A program made the translations under genes and the position numbers. From Nostoc sp. NIES-4103 (GTDB lineage Bacteria > Cyanobacteriota > Cyanobacteriia > Cyanobacteriales > Nostocaceae), in the NCBI RefSeq assembly GCF_002368335.1, contig NZ_AP018288.1, forward strand, positions 5,963,091 to 6,027,090: 64,000 nucleotides of DNA. The letters are read 5' to 3'. Below the pieces are notes generated by a model. That model searched no databases and was not told the origin of the DNA. It worked only from the letters and a program-made list of their open reading frames with translations. The stretch's first letter is position 1. Each line of letters starts with the position of its first letter. Shown here piece by piece: positions 33,253 through 40,933 of the stretch.

Positions 33253-34278
33253 CTAATACCGGATTCGCGGGTCAACATAAGCATTTAGGATATCAATTAA
33301 AATGCTGGCGCTGACAACGATCGCCCCAAAAAATACCAATACTCCTTGGACTGTGGGATAATCGCGATCGCTAATTGCTTGATAAAGCCGATTGGCTAAC
33401 CCAGGCCAGGAGAAGGTAACTTCAGTCAAAATTGCTCCCCCCAATAGAGAAGCAAAGGTGAGTCCTAAAACTGTAATCACCGGAATTAAGGCATTTTTTA
33501 AAGCATGTGAAACTAAAATCTTATTTTCACTGATTCCTCTGGCCCTCGCTGCTTCTACATAATCTGCTTGCAGAGTTTGCTTCAAATTCACTCGCACAAT
33601 GCGTTCAAAAATCCCACTTAGCAAAAGCCCAAGGGTGACACTAGGCAGGGTAAGATGGTGCAAAGATGCAAAAAATTGAGTTAAATTACCATTGAGCAGA
33701 CTGTCAACTGTATATAATCCGGTGATAGGCGTAGGTGCAGCCAGACCAGGAGGAAAACGGTTAGAGTTAGGAAACCAACCGAGTTGTACTGAGAAAATCA
33801 ATTGTAAAATCATCCCCGCCCAAAACATTGGCAGTGCGTAGGTGATAATACCAAACAACCGTCCGCCAACATCAAAATATGTACCAGGACGAGAAGCTGA
33901 AAGAGTGCCAACGAAAACCCCAATCAACAATGCAACGATCATACTACACACAGCTAACTCCACTGTTGCGGGAAAATATTGTGTGATTATCTGCCAAACA
34001 TGTTGACCTCGACTTGTTAAAGACGTTCCTAAATCGAACTGTACTATGCTACCTAAGTAATTCCAGTATTGTAGCCACAGGGGAAGGTCTAAGCCAAGTT
34101 GTTTCCGCAATGCTTCTTTAGTGGCTTCTGGCGCACGTCCGCCCAGAATAGCATCAGCTGGGTCGCCTGGGGTTGCTCTCAATAACAGAAATACAATTGT
34201 GATAATCGTCAACAGTTGCAGTGGTGCTAAAAGCAACCGCGAGACGATGTAATATTGTAGGGCTTTAGAGCGAGACAT
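33253..34278 (-). CDS. Peptide/nickel-type ABC transporter permease, DppB-like
   Basis: A 341-residue inner-membrane permease with six membrane segments. Family marks are LLRATPGDPADAILGGRAPE near the N-terminus, the EAA loop VEAARARGISENKILVSHAL, and the C-terminal TFSWPGLANRLYQAISDRDY then PTVQGVLVF. Such subunits work with a DppC-like permease, two ATPases and a binding protein. The binding-protein gene lies 363 nt upstream on the same strand, but no second permease or ATPase gene is in the window, so the remaining parts must be elsewhere, as is common in cyanobacteria. Confidence 0.93.
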   Translation of the reverse strand: MSRSKALQYYIVSRLLLAPLQLLTIITIVFLLLRATPGDPADAILGGRAPEATKEALRKQLGLDLPLWLQYWNYLGSIVQFDLGTSLTSRGQHVWQIITQYFPATVELAVCSMIVALLIGVFVGTLSASRPGTYFDVGGRLFGIITYALPMFWAGMILQLIFSVQLGWFPNSNRFPPGLAAPTPITGLYTVDSLLNGNLTQFFASLHHLTLPSVTLGLLLSGIFERIVRVNLKQTLQADYVEAARARGISENKILVSHALKNALIPVITVLGLTFASLLGGAILTEVTFSWPGLANRLYQAISDRDYPTVQGVLVFFGAIVVSASILIDILNAYVDPRIRY

Positions 34279-34641
34279 AAGTTAGTTGTTAGTTGTCAGT
34301 TGTCAGTTGTTCTGACTTTTCACGGTATCTGGAAAACCCCGCTTCCATTCCTCTCCCCTGTAAGGAGAGAGGCTTTGATTTCTCCCCCTTCCCTACTAGG
34401 GAAGGGGGCTGGGGGGTTAGGTTTTGCGTTAGCTTTTCCACATGACGTGAAAAGTCAGGTCAGTTGTTAGTTGTCAGTTGTTAATTGTTATATAGCTGTC
34501 GCCAGTAGTGTTAGGACATCAACAGATGATAAAACCTAGACACAAAAAGACTTTTCACCCAGTCCCTAGTCCCCAGTCCCTAGTCCCCAGTCCCCAGCTA
34601 TACCAATTTCCTCAGCACTCAGCACTTTCCTATATCACTGA
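34279..34641. repeat. Heptamers flanking a MITE-like element
   Basis: TTGTCAG/TTAGTTG heptamers (34281-34310 and 34459-34490) and CCCCAGT heptamers (34561-34600) surround the inverted-repeat element at 34312-34458. No gene is supported. Confidence 0.85.
34312..34458. mobile_element. MITE-like element with CTGACTTTTCACG termini
   Basis: A 147-bp non-coding element with perfect 13-bp terminal inverted repeats (34312-34324 and 34446-34458), extended inward by TGGAAAA/TTTTCCA. Inside are nested palindromes such as CTCTCCCC-TGTAA-GGAGAGAG and CCCTTCCC-TACTA-GGGAAGGG. No transposase is present. Confidence 0.8.
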
Positions 34642-36303
34642 CTACTTTTTAATTGTCTTGTAAACCAAAATTTGAGTAGGATTAAGTTGCACGTTGCTGA
34701 CACCTGTTTGGGCAAATACATAGTCTTTGTTTTGCCATAAAGGTACGTAAGGTACATCAGTAGCTACTTGTGTTTGAATGTCTGCAAAAATTTTCTTACG
34801 GGTTTCTGGGTTGAGTTCTTGGCGTTGCTGATCTATTAGTTGATTGACGGTTTCATTATAATAAAATGAACCTTGGGTTTGACTACCTCCATCTTCGCAT
34901 CCTTTAGCTGCTGAGCCTTTTTCACAAGATAAAAATGGCTGCACATAATTATCTGGATCTAAAAAGTCTGGATACCAATCAAGCATAGATGCTGGATATA
35001 AACCTTTGGCGATGTCTTTAAAAAAGGTTGGCGCTTCTACAGCGATGGTTTCAAATTGGATAATTCCATCCATTTTAGTATCAGCTAAGGATTTAATTGT
35101 TTGTGCTGCTAAACTCCGGGTGGGTGAACTAGAAGGATACCAAAGTGGAATTTTTGCAGGATTTTCTTTGGAGAAACCAGCGGCTGTTAATAATTGTTTA
35201 GCTCGATCAAAGTTAGCATCACCGTATTTATCTTTAAATAATGGCTGAGAAACATTAAATGTCGTGGGAATCATGCTGTAAAGTGCATCAGCTTGACCAT
35301 ATAACACTCGCTGCATAATCAAGGGACGGTCGATAATTGAGGCGATCGCACTTCGTACTTCTAGTTTATCTAAAGGCTTTTGATTGCGGTTCAATGCCAT
35401 ATAGCTTACTACACTACTTTGAGCGCTAATGGCTTGCAATTCCCCTTTTTTGCCACTTTCTTCTAAACTGCGAATTTGGTCTGGTTCCATTGACAGGTAA
35501 GCAACATCCACAGCTTTGGTGCGAAAGGCATTAAATAAGTTAACCGGACTCGTCTGAATTTGTAAGTTAATACCTTTGTTGACTGGTTTTTCTCCCCAAT
35601 ACTGATCAAAAACATCAAATCGTAATGAATCTGTGCCAAATTCTGCTAATTTGTAAGGCCCAGTTCCGACAAAGATATTTGGTTGAAATTTCCCCGCACC
35701 AATTTCATAAGCTTTGGGTGAAACTGCACATATCCCAGGAAACGCCAACAATGAAGGAAATGCTGCAAAAGGTTTTTTTAACTTGATAGTTAATTCATTT
35801 TCGCCTGTAGCTGTGACTGTATCTACTATATCGGTTAGTAAGAAAGAAGATTTACCTTTATTTTCAATAAAGCGTTTAATACTAAACTCCATTGCTTTAG
35901 CGTTAAAAGGAGTACCATCGTGAAAAACTACTTTGCTACGTAAGGGAATGGTGTAAGTTAAACGATCTGCACTGACTTTAGGTAATGCCGTTGCTAATTC
36001 TGGTTTAATTTCTGTGCTACCTGGTTCGTAAGTGTACAGGCGATCGCTCATATTAAATACTAAACCCAAGGATGCCAATTCATAAGCATCAGCCGGATCG
36101 AGAGTTCTTGGCTTAGTTGTTGTCCCTACAGTAATGCGACCATCACCGGAAGCACTTGGACTCAGTGTTGAGTTAGTTCCTGTGGCGCCCGGAGGATTTC
36201 CACTCGGTCTGCAACTGATGACTAACAACAAACACAAACAAAACAAAGATAGGAATTGTGTAATCCGACCCCAGCGTCTTGCAAATTGGGAAAACCAAAT
36301 CAT
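34642..36303 (-). CDS. ABC transporter substrate-binding lipoprotein, family 5 (DppA-like)
   Basis: A 553-residue solute-binding protein of the peptide/nickel/opine family. The N-terminus is a lipoprotein signal peptide with lipobox LVISC (Cys near residue 31), followed by a Gly/Ser/Thr/Pro linker. The mature domain has TVGTTTKPRTLDPADAYE, the family motif LTYTIPLRSKVVFHDGTPFN and FVGTGPYKL. It binds substrate in the periplasm and delivers it to the permease encoded downstream. Substrate, probably oligopeptide, is not determined by sequence. Confidence 0.93.
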   Translation of the reverse strand: MIWFSQFARRWGRITQFLSLFCLCLLLVISCRPSGNPPGATGTNSTLSPSASGDGRITVGTTTKPRTLDPADAYELASLGLVFNMSDRLYTYEPGSTEIKPELATALPKVSADRLTYTIPLRSKVVFHDGTPFNAKAMEFSIKRFIENKGKSSFLLTDIVDTVTATGENELTIKLKKPFAAFPSLLAFPGICAVSPKAYEIGAGKFQPNIFVGTGPYKLAEFGTDSLRFDVFDQYWGEKPVNKGINLQIQTSPVNLFNAFRTKAVDVAYLSMEPDQIRSLEESGKKGELQAISAQSSVVSYMALNRNQKPLDKLEVRSAIASIIDRPLIMQRVLYGQADALYSMIPTTFNVSQPLFKDKYGDANFDRAKQLLTAAGFSKENPAKIPLWYPSSSPTRSLAAQTIKSLADTKMDGIIQFETIAVEAPTFFKDIAKGLYPASMLDWYPDFLDPDNYVQPFLSCEKGSAAKGCEDGGSQTQGSFYYNETVNQLIDQQRQELNPETRKKIFADIQTQVATDVPYVPLWQNKDYVFAQTGVSNVQLNPTQILVYKTIKK

Positions 36304-36809
36304 ATAATTGAGGTTTTTTAAATCAGCGGTCAGTCATCATACTACATATTTGGCTCCAATGCCTCCAGTACGCAATTTTTTACAAAAATTTCGTAGTGGC
36401 GTGGCTTGGCTTAAATGTTGCAATAGATTTTCTTGTGGGGCGGACATCTTGTCCGCCAGTTAGGACGGGCGAGACGCCCATCCCACAAGAAAAGCTGACG
36501 CACCCTACTGTCCCAATTCCCCAGTCCCCAGTCACCATTGTCCCCAGTCCCCATTGCCCCTAATCCCCACTCCCTTACGGTCGTGGGGGCCCCGAGCTCC
36601 CCAGTCCCCAGTCCCCAGCCAACCAAAAACTTTATTAATTAATTAAGATTTGAGACTTTGTGGCAAATTGCCCTAAATTCGTACTTATCAGAGAAATAAT
36701 TTTATGAAATAGCTCCGATAAGTAAGTAGTTGACATTAAAAACTAGCCTGTTGCTAGATAATCGTGAGGTTGCAGCAGCAGGTTCAAACTCTAAAACCGA
36801 GAGACTAAA
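36304..36809. repeat. Repeat-rich intergenic region
   Basis: A mosaic element at 36399-36500 contains hairpins GGCGGACA/TGTCCGCC and GGGCG-AGA-CGCCC and recurs at 47119-47200. One copy of the roughly 48-bp dispersed repeat lies at 36553-36602, flanked by CCCCAGT heptamers. The segment from 36630 to 36809 is A+T-rich and presumably carries the promoter of the next gene. Confidence 0.85.
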
Positions 36810-37133
36810 ATGAAATATTTCTTTCTTTCTGAAGGATGGACTGTTGGCAGAGTGTGGGCTTCTGATGGATTATGGCAGATTACTGCATGGCGACGCCAAC
36901 CAGATATTCAGCGAATTAATATCTGTTTAGTGGAAAAAAACGAATTGCTATGGCTTTATCGAGTTGAAGAAGCCATTTTAACTGTGGAAGTCAAACCAAC
37001 ATCAGCAGTCGCTAATACTACAATTGGTCAAGTAGTTTTGAAGCGTCTGATGAGTGCTGAACAAGTAATTGAACGCTTAGGTACAGCTGAGGCGAAGTGT
37101 CAGTTACAAAATTTGGAAACAGTATTTCAGTGA
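36810..37133 (+). CDS. Conserved-looking hypothetical protein, 107 residues
   Basis: A small soluble protein without signal peptide or membrane segment. The N-terminal half is rich in aromatic residues (KYFFLSEGWTVGRVWASDG, then WQITAWRRQPDIQRINICLV), suggesting a beta-barrel or sheet. The C-terminal part is helical. I do not recognise the family. It is convergent with dhaK, with only 5 bp between the stop codons, so the two transcripts must overlap. Base composition and codon use resemble neighbours, supporting a real gene. Confidence 0.7.
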   Translation: MKYFFLSEGWTVGRVWASDGLWQITAWRRQPDIQRINICLVEKNELLWLYRVEEAILTVEVKPTSAVANTTIGQVVLKRLMSAEQVIERLGTAEAKCQLQNLETVFQ

Positions 37134-37138
37134 TAAGG

Positions 37139-38212
37139 TCAATTTCCCCAAGATAAACTTGCTGTTTTCACTGGTGCATCCCATAGCCGAATCATCTCGT
37201 CATCTAACTTAAGTAAGGTTATAGAACATCCTTGCATTTCTAAAGAAGTGATGTAGGAACCTATCAAATTTCGCACAATTTGCAGTCCTTGCTGTTCACA
37301 GATTTGAGCTAGTTGGCGATAAACAAGATACAGTTCACAAACAGGAGTACCACCCATACCATTTACGAAAGCTAGCACGCGATCGCCTGTTTTTAAGGGT
37401 GGGTCTACCAGTTCTACATCTACCCATTCTCCCTGATTTTCATCCCACTCTCTCACCACACGCCTATAGGGTGCATCATTAATTATTGTTGTCGCTAAAA
37501 TCTCAGTAATCTCATTTACTGACTTAGTGCCAATCCGTTCTATACCTGGTTCCCCGTGAATCCCGATACCTATTTCCAGTTCCTCATCGCTTAAAGAAAA
37601 TGTCGGCGTTCCTTTGGCTGGCACTGTGCAAGAGGTAAGGGCAATTCCCATACTCCGCCCATGCAAATTTATCCGTCGGCACAAATTAGCTATTTGTGCT
37701 AAATCATACCCAGCTTCCGCAGCAGCACCACAAATTTTCTCCGCTAATACTGTGGTTCCCACACCCCGCCGTCCTTGGGTATAAAGGCTATCCTTCACGG
37801 CGACATCATCATCAATCAAAATATTCAATACGCGCATACCTTCACTACGCGCTAACTCCGTCGCCATCTCAAAGTTCATCACATCGCCGCTGTAATTCTT
37901 GACGATATAAAGGATACCAGCACCACCATCTACTTGTTTTGCTGCTGCTAACATTTGGTCGGGGGTAGGGGAAGTAAAAACCTCACCAGGACAAGCTGCA
38001 TCTAGCATTCCCCTACCCACAAACCCGGCGTGCATGGGTTCGTGTCCACTGCCACCACCTGAAATAATTGCTACCTTACCCTGCACAGGTGCATCAGCTC
38101 GATAGACAAAAGTCGGCTGATAATTCACTTTAATTAAATCACCATGAGCTATTGCCATTCCTTCTAGACTTTCCCGCACAAAGTCTTCCGGCTTGTTGAT
38201 TAACTTTTTCAT
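37139..38212 (-). CDS. dhaK: Dihydroxyacetone kinase, DhaK subunit
   Basis: DhaK binds dihydroxyacetone covalently through a histidine. The 357-residue length is that of the bacterial K subunit. Markers are ISGGGSGHEPMHAGFVGRGM, CPGEVFTSPTPDQ, IVKNYSGDVMNFEMA, and the substrate-binding His in GIGIHGEPGIER. DhaK alone cannot phosphorylate: it needs the DhaL ADP/ATP subunit and usually a PTS-type DhaM. Neither gene is adjacent, so this is an orphan K subunit or its partners are elsewhere. It is convergent with the gene at 36810. Confidence 0.93.
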   Translation of the reverse strand: MKKLINKPEDFVRESLEGMAIAHGDLIKVNYQPTFVYRADAPVQGKVAIISGGGSGHEPMHAGFVGRGMLDAACPGEVFTSPTPDQMLAAAKQVDGGAGILYIVKNYSGDVMNFEMATELARSEGMRVLNILIDDDVAVKDSLYTQGRRGVGTTVLAEKICGAAAEAGYDLAQIANLCRRINLHGRSMGIALTSCTVPAKGTPTFSLSDEELEIGIGIHGEPGIERIGTKSVNEITEILATTIINDAPYRRVVREWDENQGEWVDVELVDPPLKTGDRVLAFVNGMGGTPVCELYLVYRQLAQICEQQGLQIVRNLIGSYITSLEMQGCSITLLKLDDEMIRLWDAPVKTASLSWGN

Positions 38213-38434
38213 AATTTGTAATTTATAAACCTATATATATTCTGACAGCCACAATTCACTACTTGCAAGTGATTGGAGTTCTTTGCAACCAACCGACAAC
38301 CCAGATGAAGTGATGAGCATTTTACGCAGATATATTACAGTGCGATAGAACTGCGATCGCTATAAAAAACCCAGTCACTTGGGGTTTTTTATTATAATTT
38401 TTTGTCTGTTGGAAATACAAATGACTAATGACCA
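38213..38434. other. Region upstream of dhaK
   Basis: Presumed dhaK promoter region, A+T-rich, with a GCGATCGC at about 38353 and a terminator hairpin at 38364. No gene is supported. Confidence 0.4.
38364..38390. terminator. Terminator hairpin AAAAAACCC/GGGTTTTTT
   Basis: A 9-bp stem with a 9-nt loop is followed by ATTATAATTTTTT on the plus strand and preceded by A-rich sequence that gives T-rich RNA on the minus strand. It could end the minus-strand Uma2 transcripts, or an unassigned plus-strand RNA. Confidence 0.65.
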
Positions 38435-38487
38435 ATGATATCAAGTTCGGCTAATTACTTACGATATAGTCGGTTTGCATGGTAATG
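38435..38487. repeat. 52-bp dispersed repeat, copy 2
   Basis: Starts ATGATATCAAGTTCGG and continues to CGGTTTGCATGGTAAT, differing by one base from copy 1 at 3039-3090. It joins directly to the truncated Uma2 fragment and supplies its stop codon. Confidence 0.85.
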
Positions 38488-38583
38488 GGTGAGGTTAATC
38501 GGTGATTCAGTGCGGGTGAGTCTGTCGCTATTTTCTAAAGGCGGAATTGTTAACAATTGAGCAGTTGTTTTAGTAGTTATCAT
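38455..38583 (-). pseudogene. Truncated Uma2-family fragment
   Basis: An open frame of 42 codons from the ATG at 38583. Its first 26 residues, ending LLTIPPLENSDRLTRTE, match the start of the intact Uma2 protein next door (VLTIPPLENGDKLTRAE). The homology then stops and the frame runs into the 52-bp dispersed repeat, ending at 38455. The sequence upstream of the start also resembles that of the intact gene (TAATTACTGA-type stretch). A tandem duplicate lost its 3' part at the repeat junction. Confidence 0.85.
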
Positions 38584-38653
38584 AATTTTTTAGTTCATGG
38601 TTAATTACTGATGTAATTAATTTTAGCGATCGCTCCAAATTCCCCAAATACTT

Positions 38654-39358
38654 TTACTGCGATCGCTCCACATTTTTCTCAGCCAAAAATTGCACAAAAT
38701 CTTGATGTTCTTGACTCGCTAAACCCTGTTGCAATACTTCTAAAACCTTTGCCAAATTTCCCGCTAATAAAGCCGCTTTATCTAGCCACAAACCGGGAAA
38801 CACCTGAGAGTATATTATACCATTATCATCGGCTTCAAGTTTAATATATTCTCCTTCATTTAACTTAAACCAATCAAATTCACCATCATCAACTCGCCAT
38901 ACCAAATATTCTTGTACTCCATTGCGACGATATACTGTGAGTTTTTGGTTTAAATCAATTGAAACACTGCTAGCAGCAATTTCCGCAATTAATTCAGTAG
39001 CACCTTCTACATAGCCATCCTGGCTAATAGTAGATTGTCCTCCTACTTCAATTCTCAGTAGTGCATCAGGTTGAGGTTCGTTATCAAAATCAAGACGTAC
39101 TGTAGCGTTATCCCCCAATTCAATACCTGGTGTAGCCGCCCAATAGTTTCCTAGCCAAGTCATAATTCGAGCATGGGGATTACCATGATTTGTAATCCGC
39201 AAGGGGGATGCCATATAAACAATTCCTTCAATCAATTCCGCTTTTTTCAAATTAGGCATTGCTTGATAGCGGCGCTCAAATTCAGCACGGGTGAGTTTGT
39301 CGCCGTTTTCTAAAGGCGGAATCGTCAAAACTTGAGAATTTGCGTCAGCAGATATCAT
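38654..39358 (-). CDS. Uma2 family putative restriction endonuclease
   Basis: A 234-residue protein of the Uma2/DUF820 family, very numerous in filamentous cyanobacteria, with a PD-(D/E)XK nuclease fold. Visible landmarks are TRAEFERRYQAMPNLKKAEL (conserved Glu), VRLDFDNEPQPDALLRIEVG (conserved Asp), and ATELIAEIAASSVSIDLNQKL followed by YRRNGVQEYLVWRVDDGE. The E-x-A catalytic core sits in the ELIAEIAAS block. Biological function of the family is unproven; it is often seen beside mobile DNA, as here. A truncated duplicate lies just downstream. Confidence 0.9.
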   Translation of the reverse strand: MISADANSQVLTIPPLENGDKLTRAEFERRYQAMPNLKKAELIEGIVYMASPLRITNHGNPHARIMTWLGNYWAATPGIELGDNATVRLDFDNEPQPDALLRIEVGGQSTISQDGYVEGATELIAEIAASSVSIDLNQKLTVYRRNGVQEYLVWRVDDGEFDWFKLNEGEYIKLEADDNGIIYSQVFPGLWLDKAALLAGNLAKVLEVLQQGLASQEHQDFVQFLAEKNVERSQ

Positions 39359-39404
39359 AATTTTTCAGGGTGATAGTGAATTACTGACATGATTAATTTT
39401 ATCC

Positions 39405-39637
39405 AGGACTTACGCAACTGGCACATATATTTTCTGCGATGGCAGTCAATAGTCAAGAGTCAAGGGTCAAAAACCTTGATTTTTGGACTATTGAACGCCA
39501 GTTCGTTCAAGTCGGGAAACCCTTTCAGCAATCGCTCATGGGGGGAACCCCCAAGACCGCGTTGCTTCACCACACGACTGGCTCCTTTTGACTCTTGACC
39601 ACCCACACGAAAAAAATATGACACTTGCGTAAGTCTT
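39405..39637. mobile_element. MITE-like element, AGGACTTACGCA family (233 bp)
   Basis: Ends AGGACTTACGCAACTGGCA and, inverted, AAGACTTACGCAAGTGTCA form imperfect terminal inverted repeats of about 28 bp. The interior has nested arms: TCAAGAGTCAAGGGTCAAAA at 39452-39471 and TTTTGACTCTTGACC at the right. No transposase. The left 90 bp recurs at 59655. Confidence 0.85.
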
Positions 39638-39700
39638 ATTATCAAAAAATTGATATCCAGGTTTAGTGGCAAAATTGCACATATACAGCACATTTCATAT

Positions 39701-39820
39701 AAATGAGGTACACAGGGGCGGGCTTTCTGGCCCAACGCCACATGCGCGGCTGTCGGGAAACCGCGCTCTTCGCAGTGGCTCCCCTACAAGATTTATCATA
39801 TTAAGATGTGTACTTCATTT
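39701..39820. mobile_element. MITE-like element with AAATGAGGTACACA termini
   Basis: A 120-bp element with 14-bp terminal inverted repeats matching at 13 positions (39701-39714 and 39807-39820). The interior is G+C-rich (GGGGCGGGCTTTCTGGCCCA). The interior block also occurs near 59983-60003. Confidence 0.75.
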
Positions 39821-39876
39821 ACTTACAAACTGCTGTATATCAAAAGTTAAGGCAGAACAAATCCAAAATCCAAAAT

Positions 39877-40758
39877 TTAAAATCTAAAATCGATTTGCTT
39901 CTTGGTTAAACACATAGCAATTCCCTTTTCATAGTAAGCAGCTTCGTTAATGAAAATTGGATAAACAGTTGATGTTCCTTCATAATTGATTGTCTGACCA
40001 TCTAAGGTTAAAAATATAGGGTCGCCAGGATTGAGAGGTTCATAATCCCGAAACTGAAGTTGAGGATGAATCATTCCTTGAATCTCTCCATGCTCGTTTC
40101 TAGGGAAATCTATCGTTCCGATAAATTGATAGAATGTCAGTGTATTTTCCCTCTCTGGAATTGAACCTTGATTACACCTTTCTAGATAGTCTAAAACCTC
40201 GTAAATTAGTTTTTCTGTTTTTTGAAACCATTCTGCATTCAAGACACCTTGGGCTACAGGCCCAACTTCAATTACAAAACCTAATTCGCACAGTGAACGC
40301 AGAAAATTACTGCCTTTTTCAGCTTGTGTATAACAAATCTTTACTTCGGGGTTTACTGAATTGAGATAACTTGCTAATTGCAGCAGAAAAGGATGATAGC
40401 TACCTAGCATGAGACTCAGACCCATGTTTGCAGTGGTACTATGTAAATCAATAATTACATCTACCTGAGATTGATTTTTCTCTCCTAATATTTGATATAT
40501 AGCTTTTGCCCGAATATCTTCATAGCTAGAGAGTGTAGAGTTGTGTAAATCTTCACTGAAGAAAGCACGATTTAAGTCTTTGTCAATATAACGCTTACCT
40601 GCTACAAAAGCTTGGGGATTGCCTAATAATGTGATAGTTTCAAAACTAGGTCGCTGAATCAAATTAGGAAGCTGTTCAAACTTTTTAATTAAAAATGCTC
40701 CGGTAAATTCATTGCCGTGAGTTCCACCAACAATGGCGACTCGATTGATTTTGTGCAT
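39877..40758 (-). CDS. Aspartoacylase (AspA/AstE family amidohydrolase)
   Basis: A 293-residue zinc carboxypeptidase-fold enzyme that deacetylates N-acetyl-aspartate or related N-acyl amino acids. Zinc ligands are visible in VGGTHGNEFTGA (His and Glu) and the later IDLHSTTANMG (His). NPQAFVAGKRYIDKDLNRAF is the AspA substrate-binding block. The catalytic Glu lies in ELGFVIEVGPVAQG. Length and order match aspartoacylase. The function of this enzyme in cyanobacteria is unclear. No ribosome binding site is visible because heptamer repeats abut its start. Confidence 0.88.
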   Translation of the reverse strand: MHKINRVAIVGGTHGNEFTGAFLIKKFEQLPNLIQRPSFETITLLGNPQAFVAGKRYIDKDLNRAFFSEDLHNSTLSSYEDIRAKAIYQILGEKNQSQVDVIIDLHSTTANMGLSLMLGSYHPFLLQLASYLNSVNPEVKICYTQAEKGSNFLRSLCELGFVIEVGPVAQGVLNAEWFQKTEKLIYEVLDYLERCNQGSIPERENTLTFYQFIGTIDFPRNEHGEIQGMIHPQLQFRDYEPLNPGDPIFLTLDGQTINYEGTSTVYPIFINEAAYYEKGIAMCLTKKQIDFRF

Positions 40759-40761
40759 AAA

Positions 40762-40933
40762 GGGGACTGGGGACTGGGGACTGGGGAACTCGGGGCCCCC
40801 ACGACCGTAAGGGAGTGGGGATTAGGGGCAATGGGGATTGGGGATTGGGAATGGGGAATTGGGAATGGGGAATTGGGAAAAGAATTTCTCCCTCATCTCC
40901 CTCATCCCCCTCACCCCCCTCACTCCCTAATCC
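40762..40933. repeat. Heptamer arrays and dispersed hairpin repeat
   Basis: GGGGACT heptamers (40762-40785), one copy of the 48-bp dispersed repeat (40783-40832), GGAATTGGG/GGGAATGG heptamers (40833-40880) and C/T-rich CATCTCCCT units (40888-40930) fill the entire interval between the aspartoacylase and oligopeptidase genes. Confidence 0.95.
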
